Shown here: positions 1-5,220 of the stretch, piece after piece
Layout: the number at the start of each line of letters is the position of its first letter
How positions within the stretch are numbered: the first letter of the stretch is position 1
Assembly (NCBI GenBank): GCA_900763245.1
Contig: CAAFJQ010000148.1
Coordinates: 1-24,725, forward strand
Source of the DNA: Bacilli bacterium
GTDB lineage: Bacteria; Bacillota_I; Bacilli_A; RFN20; CAG-288
Reading direction: 5' to 3'
Length of the DNA: 24,725 nucleotides
Notes under the pieces: model-generated
Seen by the model: the letters and a program-made list of their open reading frames with translations, nothing else
Told to the model about the DNA's origin: nothing
The model's database searches: none
Position numbers and translations under genes: made by a program

Positions 1-1
1 T

Positions 2-295
2 ATTAAAAATGTAATTTCAGAAAATAATTTGGATGTTAATCAAGTTGTTGCAAAAAATGCAACCACTGGAAATGATGGGAAGACATATATTGTTTCATTC
101 TATAATCTAGATGTGATTATTCCTTTAGGATACAAAGTACATTCGCAAAACGGAATTATATTTAGAAAATGGGCTAATAGTGTTTTGAAAGAGTATTTGT
201 TAAAAGGTTACGTAATCAATGAGAATAGAACATTGATAACGAATGAAAACTATGTAAATTTAATTAACAAAGTTGACTCGATAGATAAGCGATGA
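2..295 (+). CDS. RhuM-family protein, C-terminal part (5' end outside window, probably truncated at 3' end)
   Basis: The frame is open from the window edge to TGA at 293-295, so the true start lies upstream. The translation carries the core signature of the RhuM family: VVAKNATTGNDGKTYIVSFY, then LDVIIPLGYKVHSQNGIIFR, then KWANSVLKEYLLKGYVINEN. RhuM proteins occur in genomic islands, often beside restriction-modification genes; their biochemical role is unclear. From memory of the family, the chain usually continues well beyond this point, whereas here it stops about 25 residues after KGYVINEN (at ...KVDSIDKR). That suggests a 3'-truncated remnant. The DNA is clearly more AT-rich than the ribosomal operon downstream, consistent with horizontal transfer. 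The TGA overlaps the ATG of the next short frame (ATGA). Family assignment is fairly firm; pseudogene status is inference. Confidence 0.7.
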   Translation: MKNVISENNLDVNQVVAKNATTGNDGKTYIVSFYNLDVIIPLGYKVHSQNGIIFRKWANSVLKEYLLKGYVINENRTLITNENYVNLINKVDSIDKR

Positions 296-471
296 GAGTA
301 ACAATACCATTCGAGAGAATAGGTGTTAATGAATTTAAAGTATCCAATAAAGTATCCAATAAAGTATTCAATAAAGTATCTAATAAAATGAATAAGACAC
401 AAGAAAGAATGATCGCATGGTTTAATGCTTATGGGTTAACCCTAGACTTTTTACACACACAAGTGAGATAA
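292..471 (+). CDS. Short ORF with (V-S-N-K)n repeat, probable gene remnant
   Basis: A 59-codon frame starts with an ATG that overlaps the RhuM stop (ATGA) and ends at TAA 469-471, immediately before a terminator. The translation begins MRVTIPFERIGVNEF, then runs through KVSNKVSNKVFNKVSNK, then MNKTQERMIAWFNAYG and on to LDFLHTQVR. No Shine-Dalgarno sequence precedes the ATG. Tandem four-residue repeats of this kind (VSNK, VTEK, VPNN) are known from the linker before the C-terminal winged helix of AlbA/AAA_4 (Schlafen-like, RecG-related) putative transcriptional regulators. I infer that this is a scrap of such a gene fused by deletion to the RhuM remnant. It could instead be untranslated. No function is claimed. 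Confidence 0.35.
   Translation: MRVTIPFERIGVNEFKVSNKVSNKVFNKVSNKMNKTQERMIAWFNAYGLTLDFLHTQVR
337..384 (+). repeat. Four tandem 12-bp repeats (AAAGTATCCAAT type)
   Basis: Four head-to-tail 12-bp units lie at 337-348, 349-360, 361-372 and 373-384. The first two are identical (AAAGTATCCAAT); the third and fourth each have one change (AAAGTATTCAAT, AAAGTATCTAAT). A partial fifth unit (AAAATGAAT) follows. The unit length is a multiple of three, so in the 292-471 frame it encodes Val-Ser/Phe-Asn-Lys. This looks like a coding minisatellite that can change copy number by slippage. Confidence 0.9.
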
Positions 472-500
472 GCACTCTGTATCGGGGTGCTTTTTCTTTT
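471..500 (+). terminator. Rho-independent terminator after the RhuM remnant
   Basis: The stem AGCACTC (471-477) pairs with GGGTGCT (485-491), including one G-T wobble, around a 7-nt loop. A T-rich tract (TTTTTCTTTTTCTT) follows. The hairpin starts at the last base of the short ORF's stop codon. It isolates the accessory fragment from the downstream channel gene. Confidence 0.8.
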
Positions 501-505
501 TCTTC

Positions 506-534
506 TTTACTTTCCCTTTTCTATTTCCTATTAT
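506..534 (+). promoter_or_regulatory. Candidate promoter of mscS, possibly giving a leaderless mRNA
   Basis: A -35 box TTTACT (506-511) and a -10 box TATTAT (529-534) are separated by 17 bp. Only six bases (ATTTTT) lie between the -10 and the ATG at 541. A transcript starting the usual 7 nt after the -10 would begin at or next to the A of that ATG. No Shine-Dalgarno sequence is present, which fits. The region is T-rich, so chance similarity is possible. Confidence 0.5.
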
Positions 535-540
535 ATTTTT

Positions 541-1407
541 ATGACTTGGAAAGATTTTTGCGACTTCTGGGTGAAGTTAGGAACCGATATACAAAATTGG
601 TTTACCGGAAAAGACAGTGCCGGCCTCAACCCTTTCAGTCGCCTTATCATCGCAATATGCATTCTCATTCTTGGAAGGCTTGTCATCAAACTGCTGATGA
701 ACATCTTAAGAAAGGCATTCGGCATCAGCAACAAGCTTGCTGTCGATGTCTCTGTCAAGACCTTCTCACTGTCTGTCACGAATGTCATACTGAATCTTGG
801 CCTTGCAATTGCTGTTCTATTGATTCTCAAAGTTGACCTGACTTCTGTATCCTCAATCATTTCTGCAGGCACAGTCGCGATTGGTTTATCTTTGCAAGAT
901 CTTATCTCGGCCTTTGCTTCCGGTGTCGTCTTATTGAAATCAAAACATTTCCGTACGGGTGATTATGTATCGATCGAGCATAGCAGCGGCCAATGCGAAG
1001 GCACAGTCTCCTCTGTCGGGCTCATCGCTACAACGATGGAGACCTATGATAATCAGCACGTCATCATTCCGAACAATAAAGTTGTTCAGGGCGTTATTAC
1101 AAACTATACGGCAAATCCGACAAGAAGAGCAGTCGTTAAAATCAAGCTTAATACTTCTACCGATGTGAATAAGGCAAGAGAGGTCATCCTTGACGTCGTC
1201 AAGAAAGACCCTCGCATCTTAGCTGATCCTACACCGAGCGTTGTTGTATCTGACATTGATGAATTTGCAATGACCTTGGCTGTCAGATGCTATAGCAAAA
1301 ACAGAGATTATTGGGATGTTCTCTATGCAACGCAAGAAAATGTCATCATCGCCTTAAGGGATAACGGTTTCCACTTCCCCGAGAGAAAAGTTACAATTGA
1401 CAAATAA
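541..1407 (+). CDS. mscS: Small-conductance mechanosensitive ion channel, MscS family
   Basis: This is a membrane channel that opens under membrane tension to release solutes during hypo-osmotic shock. The 288-residue product has three hydrophobic segments (about residues 32-52, 75-98 and 100-125). The third is the Gly/Ala-rich pore helix (SAGTVAIGLSLQDLISAFAS), followed by the family-typical stretch FRTGDYVSIE and the beta domain with VIIPNNKV near residue 180. Length matches E. coli MscS (286). I chose ATG 541 rather than the in-frame GTG at 487: the GTG lies inside the preceding terminator stem and would add 18 residues encoded by its T-tract. No Shine-Dalgarno is visible upstream of 541, but a promoter abuts it. 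The gene converges on the next one and shares its terminator. Confidence 0.9.
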   Translation: MTWKDFCDFWVKLGTDIQNWFTGKDSAGLNPFSRLIIAICILILGRLVIKLLMNILRKAFGISNKLAVDVSVKTFSLSVTNVILNLGLAIAVLLILKVDLTSVSSIISAGTVAIGLSLQDLISAFASGVVLLKSKHFRTGDYVSIEHSSGQCEGTVSSVGLIATTMETYDNQHVIIPNNKVVQGVITNYTANPTRRAVVKIKLNTSTDVNKAREVILDVVKKDPRILADPTPSVVVSDIDEFAMTLAVRCYSKNRDYWDVLYATQENVIIALRDNGFHFPERKVTIDK

Positions 1408-1438
1408 AAAGTGGCTTCGGCCACTTTTTATTTGTCAA
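1397..1438. terminator. Bidirectional terminator: 19-bp perfect stem with TTCG loop
   Basis: Positions 1397-1415 are perfectly complementary to 1420-1438 around a TTCG tetraloop. The stem core is AAAAAGTGGC/GCCACTTTTT, giving a T-run on both strands. The symmetric arms contain the stop codons of both convergent genes: TAA of mscS at 1405-1407 and TGA of the minus-strand gene at 1435-1437. It should terminate transcription from both sides. Confidence 0.95.
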
Positions 1439-2532
1439 AAGGATGAAATCAGCTCTTTCAAGCCTTTTTCGGATAAAAGACTATCGATTTCATCGATTGA
1501 AGCGAAGTCTCTGTCTTTCAAAGAAAGATAAATTTTCTTCATGATTCTGTCCTCTTCAGTCGAATCGTTGAGATAATCCTCTTCCTTTGTTTCTCCGTAG
1601 TAATTCTCGTAAAGGAAGGCGAGAACAAATCTTCTGAAATAGGTGAGAATGGAATCTTCAATCCAATAGTCAACTTCGGTTTTGATGCTACATTTCTTTT
1701 CGATGCCCTTGAACTTGATATAGAGCGGAAGAGCATCTTCTGCAGAATGATAGATATCGATGAAAACAGTATCGAATTCGTCGGCTTTCTTCATTGAAAT
1801 GAAGGCATCGCCTTTGACGATCCTGATCTTTTCTTTATGGGGGAAGAAGGGAAGAATATGCTTTTCGAATAAGGAGATGACGCTCTTGCTGTTCTCGATG
1901 ATAGTGACTGATTTCACATCATCTTTCATGCTGGCCATAAAAGCATAGTATCCTAAGCCAAGTCCGAATGTCATTACATTGCCATGGCATCTATCAAGAG
2001 CATCTTTCATCGTATTGATTTCATAAGGGGTGATGCTCATCCAGACGACATTGTTCTCGTTCATGACGTAGTATGCGAATTTCTTTCTGAAGTAACCGAT
2101 AGGTGTCACTTCAGCATATTTCTCGTTTCCCTGTTTTGTCTGGTCATAGACAAAACATTCATAAGGAGCGTAATAATTCGTTTCGATAGAATACTTTCCA
2201 TCCTTGAAATCTTTTAACTTCACATATCTGAAATAAGGATTATCGGAATAGTCTTTATCATGAAGATGATCGATCTTACCGAACAAACAGGAAGAAAGAG
2301 CCTCTTCAAGGCCGTTTTCCTCTTCATCCAATATGGAAAGGAAAAGAGACTTCATGCCATCCTCTTCGTTCATTCCATTAGCAAAGCAAGGCTTTAAATC
2401 CTCAGAAGAAATGTCATCATAGTGCTCATTGAGGAAAAGAGAGTCCTGTTCACTTGCAAATATATTGTTCTCCTGTTGCAGAAAATACTGCTCGAGAACG
2501 CTTTTGTCGTTGTTATTCAACACAATTTTCAT
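1435..2532 (-). CDS. Uncharacterised protein with a class I SAM-methyltransferase-like domain
   Basis: The 365-residue product has no family I can name with certainty. An N-terminal part (about 1-150) is rich in Glu/Asp and lacks recognisable motifs. The middle looks like a Rossmann-type methyltransferase or spermidine-synthase-like fold: a glycine loop MTFGLGLGYYAF (about 187-198), an acidic residue at the end of the next strand (TIIENSK, about 210-216), then VKGDAF (about 239-244) and FDTVFIDIYHS (about 253-263). The C-terminal 100 residues are helical and unassigned. Start: an in-frame GTG exists at 2541, but it lies inside the Shine-Dalgarno GAGGTGA; ATG 2532 is spaced 6 nt from that site and is preferred. 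A candidate promoter lies just upstream. The substrate is unknown; nucleic acid, protein or small molecule are all possible. Confidence 0.65.
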   Translation of the reverse strand: MKIVLNNNDKSVLEQYFLQQENNIFASEQDSLFLNEHYDDISSEDLKPCFANGMNEEDGMKSLFLSILDEEENGLEEALSSCLFGKIDHLHDKDYSDNPYFRYVKLKDFKDGKYSIETNYYAPYECFVYDQTKQGNEKYAEVTPIGYFRKKFAYYVMNENNVVWMSITPYEINTMKDALDRCHGNVMTFGLGLGYYAFMASMKDDVKSVTIIENSKSVISLFEKHILPFFPHKEKIRIVKGDAFISMKKADEFDTVFIDIYHSAEDALPLYIKFKGIEKKCSIKTEVDYWIEDSILTYFRRFVLAFLYENYYGETKEEDYLNDSTEEDRIMKKIYLSLKDRDFASIDEIDSLLSEKGLKELISSF

Positions 2533-2555
2533 ATATGTCACCTCATGAACACCAT

Positions 2556-2583
2556 TTTATAACTTCACAGGGAGAAAAGTAAA
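2556..2583 (-). promoter_or_regulatory. Candidate promoter of the methyltransferase-like gene
   Basis: On the minus strand, TTTACT (2583-2578) and TATAAA (2561-2556) are 16 bp apart, and the start codon lies about 24 nt downstream of the -10. The match is reasonable but not exact, and no other candidate was seen between this gene and the S10 control region. Confidence 0.4.
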
Positions 2584-2604
2584 GGGTTGTTATATGCTTT
2601 AGGA

Positions 2605-2639
2605 ACGCGCGAGGCGGTTGTCTTTACGCGCGTACGCGC
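2605..2639 (+). repeat. GC-rich motif, copy 1, with inverted repeat, upstream of the S10 promoter
   Basis: ACGCGCGAGGCGGTTGTC at 2605-2622 recurs 168 bp downstream with one mismatch in 18. In this copy ACGCGCG (2605-2611) can pair with CGCGCGT (2627-2633), and the self-complementary GCGCGTACGCGC occupies 2628-2639. It lies between two divergent promoters, in otherwise AT-rich DNA. Function is unknown; it could be a protein-binding site or a decayed copy of the leader element. Confidence 0.75.
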
Positions 2640-2692
2640 AAATACAATAATATAAGTAAGAGATAAAAGACGAAAAAAAGTGCAAAAAATGA

Positions 2693-2721
2693 TTGACTTA
2701 TCGTAGCGATAAGAGTAAACT
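2693..2721 (+). promoter_or_regulatory. Promoter of the S10-spc-alpha superoperon
   Basis: A -35 box TTGACT (2693-2698) and a -10 box TAAACT (2716-2721) are separated by exactly 17 bp, a good sigma-70-type (SigA) match. A TSS near 2728 would give a leader of about 130 nt before rpsJ. No other convincing promoter was noticed in the short gaps between the 29 genes downstream, so most expression is expected from here. Confidence 0.8.
2697..2713. promoter_or_regulatory. Operator-like inverted repeat within the S10 promoter
   Basis: CTTATCG (2697-2703), TAG, CGATAAG (2707-2713) is a perfect 7-bp inverted repeat. It begins at the end of the -35 box and fills most of the spacer, a position where a bound dimeric protein would block or reshape RNA polymerase binding. 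No cognate regulator is encoded in the window. Chance occurrence is possible but a perfect 14-of-14 match at this place is notable. Confidence 0.5.
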
Positions 2722-2727
2722 AGAACA

Positions 2728-2858
2728 CGCTGAATGCCATTTCAGCCCGTATTGATGTGTGAAGTTGCGGAAACGCGCGAAGCGGTTGTCGACGTATTCC
2801 GGTAATTCATACTGAACGGAAGCCCGAACATTGATCTCGGGTAAAAGGAGGAAACACA
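2728..2858 (+). promoter_or_regulatory. Structured 5' leader of rpsJ, possible ribosomal-protein autoregulatory RNA
   Basis: The leader can form several hairpins. GCTGAA (2729-2734) pairs with TTCAGC (2741-2746). CGGAA (2768-2772) pairs with TTCCG (2797-2801), enclosing the second copy of the GC-rich motif and its mini-hairpin CGC-GAA-GCG (2776-2784). CCCGA (2823-2827) pairs with TCGGG (2837-2841) directly before the Shine-Dalgarno AAGGAGG (2845-2851), which is 7 nt from the rpsJ ATG. In E. coli and some Firmicutes the S10 leader is bound by L4 to repress the operon; a similar role here is inference. No transcriptional terminator with a T-run is visible, so translational control or antitermination would be more likely than attenuation. 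Confidence 0.5.
2773..2790 (+). repeat. GC-rich motif, copy 2, in the rpsJ leader
   Basis: ACGCGCGAAGCGGTTGTC matches copy 1 (2605-2622) at 17 of 18 positions. The single difference (A for G) falls in the loop of the CGC-GAR-GCG mini-hairpin, so the pairing is kept. Here the motif sits inside a larger hairpin of the leader RNA. Confidence 0.75.
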
Positions 2859-3170
2859 ATGGCAGAAAACAAATCTATTCGTGTTCGTCTCAAGGGCTAC
2901 GACCATAAAGTCCTTGACAAGGCGGTAAGCAAAATTGTAGAAGCCGCCACGAAGACTGGCGCTCAGGTTGTCGGACCTATCCCGCTTCCTACTGAGAAAC
3001 AGATCTTCACAATCTTACGTTCTCCGTTTACGGATAAGGATTCTCGCGAACAGTTCGAGATCAGAACGCATAAGAGATTGATTGACATCAAAAACCCTAC
3101 CAAGCAGACCATCGAAATCCTTAAGGGCCTCGATATTCCTGCTGGCATTGATGTTGAAATCAAGCTTTAA
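2859..3170 (+). CDS. rpsJ: 30S ribosomal protein S10 (uS10)
   Basis: S10 is part of the 30S head; in bacteria it also pairs with NusB in transcription antitermination. The 103-residue length is normal. Family hallmarks are IRVRLKGYDH at the N-terminus, GPIPLPTEKQIFTILRS, SREQFEIRTHKRLIDI and the end IPAGIDVEIKL. The exposed loop before KDSREQF reads SPFTD, rather than the AVHKY type common in Bacilli; substitutions in this loop affect tetracycline-class drugs in other bacteria, but I claim no phenotype. Start is set by AAGGAGG 7 nt upstream. It is the first gene of the superoperon and follows a structured leader. Confidence 0.98.
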   Translation: MAENKSIRVRLKGYDHKVLDKAVSKIVEAATKTGAQVVGPIPLPTEKQIFTILRSPFTDKDSREQFEIRTHKRLIDIKNPTKQTIEILKGLDIPAGIDVEIKL

Positions 3171-3191
3171 AGAGAAGGAGAGACACAGTTT

Positions 3192-3980
3192 ATGAAATCC
3201 ATTATCGGAAGAAAGATCGGTATGACTTCTGTCTTCGCTGAAGACGGCTCCACTTATCCGGTCACTGTCGTCGAAGTACTTCCTAACGTCGTCACTCAGG
3301 TCAAGACCAAAGAGAAAGACGGTTATGAAGCTCTTCAGATCGGCTATGAAGACAAGAAAGAACATCGCGCAAACAAAGCAGAACTTGGAATTGCCAAGAA
3401 GGCAAACACCGCTCCTAAGTACTTCCATCGCGAACTCGAAGGTGATGAGCTCTACGGCAAGTATAACCTTGGCGACAGCATTGATTGCTCCATCTTCAAA
3501 GCTGGTGACATGGTTGATGTAACTGGCCTCAGCAAGGGTCATGGTTACACTGGCACCATCAAGAGATATCACGGAACAATCGGTCCTAAGGGCCATGGTT
3601 CCGGCTATCACAGACAGATCGGTTCTTTAGCAACAAACGGACGTTGCAACAACAGAGTCCACGCAGGCAAGAAGATGTCTGGTCAGTGGAGACCGAAAGT
3701 CAGAACAGTACTTAACTTACCTATCGTCGATGTCAATCCTGAAAAGAATTGCATCCTCATCAGAGGTTCCGTCGCTGGCGCAAAGTACTCTATCATCAAG
3801 ATCAAGAGCACTGTCCGCAGCACAAAGAAGCCGTTTGAAGTTTCTGCAGTCGTTGACTACACCAAGGAGACAGCTGCTGAAATCGAAAAGAAGGGTGCTG
3901 AGGCTCTTGCCGCTAAGGCAGCCGCCACTCCGGCCAAGGCTCTCAACCCGATGAAGAACTCCAAGAAGATGAGTAAGTAA
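3192..3980 (+). CDS. rplC: 50S ribosomal protein L3 (uL3), with C-terminal extension and divergent loop
   Basis: L3 is an early 23S rRNA assembly protein whose long loop reaches the peptidyl transferase centre. The start SIIGRKIGMTSVFAEDG is typical, as are TGLSKGHGYTGTIKRYH and GPKGHGSGYHRQIGS. The product is 262 residues, about 50 longer than usual; residues after about 210 form a Lys/Ala/Glu-rich tail (EALAAKAAATPAKAL). The loop near the catalytic centre reads KKMSGQWRPKVRTVLNL (about 160-176), where most bacteria have roughly MAGQMGNxRVTVQNL. The Gln that PrmB methylates in E. coli is kept (Q165). Shine-Dalgarno AGAAGGAGA lies about 10 nt upstream. The tail is unlike the core in composition but in frame and without a break. 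Confidence 0.97.
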   Translation: MKSIIGRKIGMTSVFAEDGSTYPVTVVEVLPNVVTQVKTKEKDGYEALQIGYEDKKEHRANKAELGIAKKANTAPKYFHRELEGDELYGKYNLGDSIDCSIFKAGDMVDVTGLSKGHGYTGTIKRYHGTIGPKGHGSGYHRQIGSLATNGRCNNRVHAGKKMSGQWRPKVRTVLNLPIVDVNPEKNCILIRGSVAGAKYSIIKIKSTVRSTKKPFEVSAVVDYTKETAAEIEKKGAEALAAKAAATPAKALNPMKNSKKMSK

Positions 3981-3998
3981 TCGTGAAGGAGAATTACA

Positions 3999-4658
3999 AT
4001 GGCTAACGAAAATCTCAATAACTGGCCGGTAGTCGATTATGCCGGCAACAAAGTCGAGGAAATCACTCTTCCTGGCGACTTGTTCAATGCAGACGTCAAT
4101 GAAGTTGTCATTCAGAGAGCTGTCCGCGTTGACCTTTCTAACCGCAGAGTCGATACCGCTCACACCCTTACCCGTGACATCGTTCATGGCTCCAACCGCA
4201 AACCTTGGAGACAGAAGGGCACTGGCAGAGCCAGAGCCGGTACAGCCAACTCTCCTGTCTGGAGACACGGCGGTGTTGTTCATGGCCCGAACGGCGAACA
4301 GAACCACACTCTCAAGATGAACAAGAGAGAGCATTATATTGCACTTACTTCTGCTCTTTCCGACAAAGCCAAGAATGGTAACATCATCGTTCTTGACGAA
4401 AAGGGATTCGAATCCCATAAGACCAAGGATTTCGTCAAAGCCTTAAAGGCTATTGGCGCTGACGAAAAAAAGAATCTTCTCGTCCTTTCTGATTTAGATG
4501 AGAACCTTCTTCTCGCCAGTGGAAACATCCCCTCTGTCAAAGTTGTCTTTGCTGATAATGTTTCCGTCTATGACATCCTCAATGCCAAGAAGCTCATTCT
4601 TGTCAAAGGCGTCGTTCCTGCCGTCTTAGATGATGAACATGAGGAGGAAGCAAAATAA
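3999..4658 (+). CDS. rplD: 50S ribosomal protein L4 (uL4)
   Basis: L4 lines the constriction of the nascent-peptide tunnel with an extended loop and, in E. coli, represses the S10 operon by binding its leader. The 219-residue length is near normal. The tunnel loop is clear: RKPWRQKGTGRARAGTANSP then VWRHGGVVHGP (about residues 66-97). The C-terminal part carries the usual alternating fold (NIIVLDEKGF, KNLLVLSDLDENLLLASGNI, SVYDILNAKKLILVKGVV). It begins after AAGGAG, 18 bp beyond rplC. Its last base is shared with the ATG of rplW (TAATG), which implies translational coupling. If the rpsJ leader is autoregulated, L4 is the first candidate effector. Confidence 0.97.
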   Translation: MANENLNNWPVVDYAGNKVEEITLPGDLFNADVNEVVIQRAVRVDLSNRRVDTAHTLTRDIVHGSNRKPWRQKGTGRARAGTANSPVWRHGGVVHGPNGEQNHTLKMNKREHYIALTSALSDKAKNGNIIVLDEKGFESHKTKDFVKALKAIGADEKKNLLVLSDLDENLLLASGNIPSVKVVFADNVSVYDILNAKKLILVKGVVPAVLDDEHEEEAK

Positions 4659-5197
4659 TGGCTGAAGAAATCAAAACCGCAGAAACAGTAGAAGAAGTTC
4701 CTGCCAAGAAGAAAACAGTTAGAAAGACTGCTGCCAAGAAGACCACAGCAACCAAGAAGACTACAACAAAGAAGACTGCCAAGGCCGCTTCCGTCAAGGA
4801 AGAAGCCAAGGTCGAAGAAGCTCCGAAGGCTGAAGTTGCAGAACTCGCTTATCGCCCTGCAATCATCAAGGACTTCTCCATCATCAAACATATCATTGTC
4901 ACTGAAGAGACACAGAGACTCAGAGAAGAAGAAAATGCTCTTGTCTTCGCAGTCGACAAGAAGGCTGACAAGCTTGAAATCAAGGCAGCCGTTCAGGCTA
5001 TCTTCCAGGGCAAGGTCAAGAGCGTCAACACTATGAACCTTATGCCTAAGACCAGAAGAGTCGGAAGATATTCCGGTAAGCTTCCTGCTTACAAGAAAGC
5101 CATCGTCAGATTCGATTCTTCCTTCGATCTTGCCAAGGTCACTGATGCCGTCGCAACCGAAGAAAGAAAGGCTAATGCCGAATCCGACGAAAAGTAA
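4658..5197 (+). CDS. rplW: 50S ribosomal protein L23 (uL23) with long basic N-terminal extension
   Basis: L23 sits at the exit of the nascent-peptide tunnel and docks trigger factor and SRP. The conserved domain occupies roughly residues 68-170: SIIKHIIVTEETQRL, YSGKLPAYKKAIVRF and the loop VNTMNLMPKTRRVGRY. It is preceded by about 67 extra residues with an acidic start (MAEEIKTAETVEEVP) and then a histone-H1-like Lys/Thr/Ala run (KKTTATKKTTTKKTAKAA). Total 179 residues against about 95-100 for most bacteria. The ATG overlaps the rplD stop, with GAGGAGG inside the end of rplD, so this start is well supported and the extension is not an annotation error. A start at the conserved domain would have no Shine-Dalgarno I can see. 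Confidence 0.95.
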   Translation: MAEEIKTAETVEEVPAKKKTVRKTAAKKTTATKKTTTKKTAKAASVKEEAKVEEAPKAEVAELAYRPAIIKDFSIIKHIIVTEETQRLREEENALVFAVDKKADKLEIKAAVQAIFQGKVKSVNTMNLMPKTRRVGRYSGKLPAYKKAIVRFDSSFDLAKVTDAVATEERKANAESDEK

Positions 5198-5220
5198 AGA
5201 AAAAACTATAGGAGAATAAC

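Noticed and set aside
337..384. CRISPR-like array
   Set aside because: The 12-bp units are directly contiguous with no spacers and encode an in-frame four-residue repeat.
487..541. GTG 487 as the start of mscS
   Set aside because: The codon lies inside the stem of the upstream terminator and the added residues are encoded by its T-tract.
2533..2541. GTG 2541 as the start of the methyltransferase-like gene
   Set aside because: It is part of the Shine-Dalgarno sequence that serves ATG 2532.
3015..4418. Long antisense frames over rplC and rplD (3015-3611 and 3717-4418)
   Set aside because: They lie wholly over conserved ribosomal genes, lack start signals and have low-information translations.
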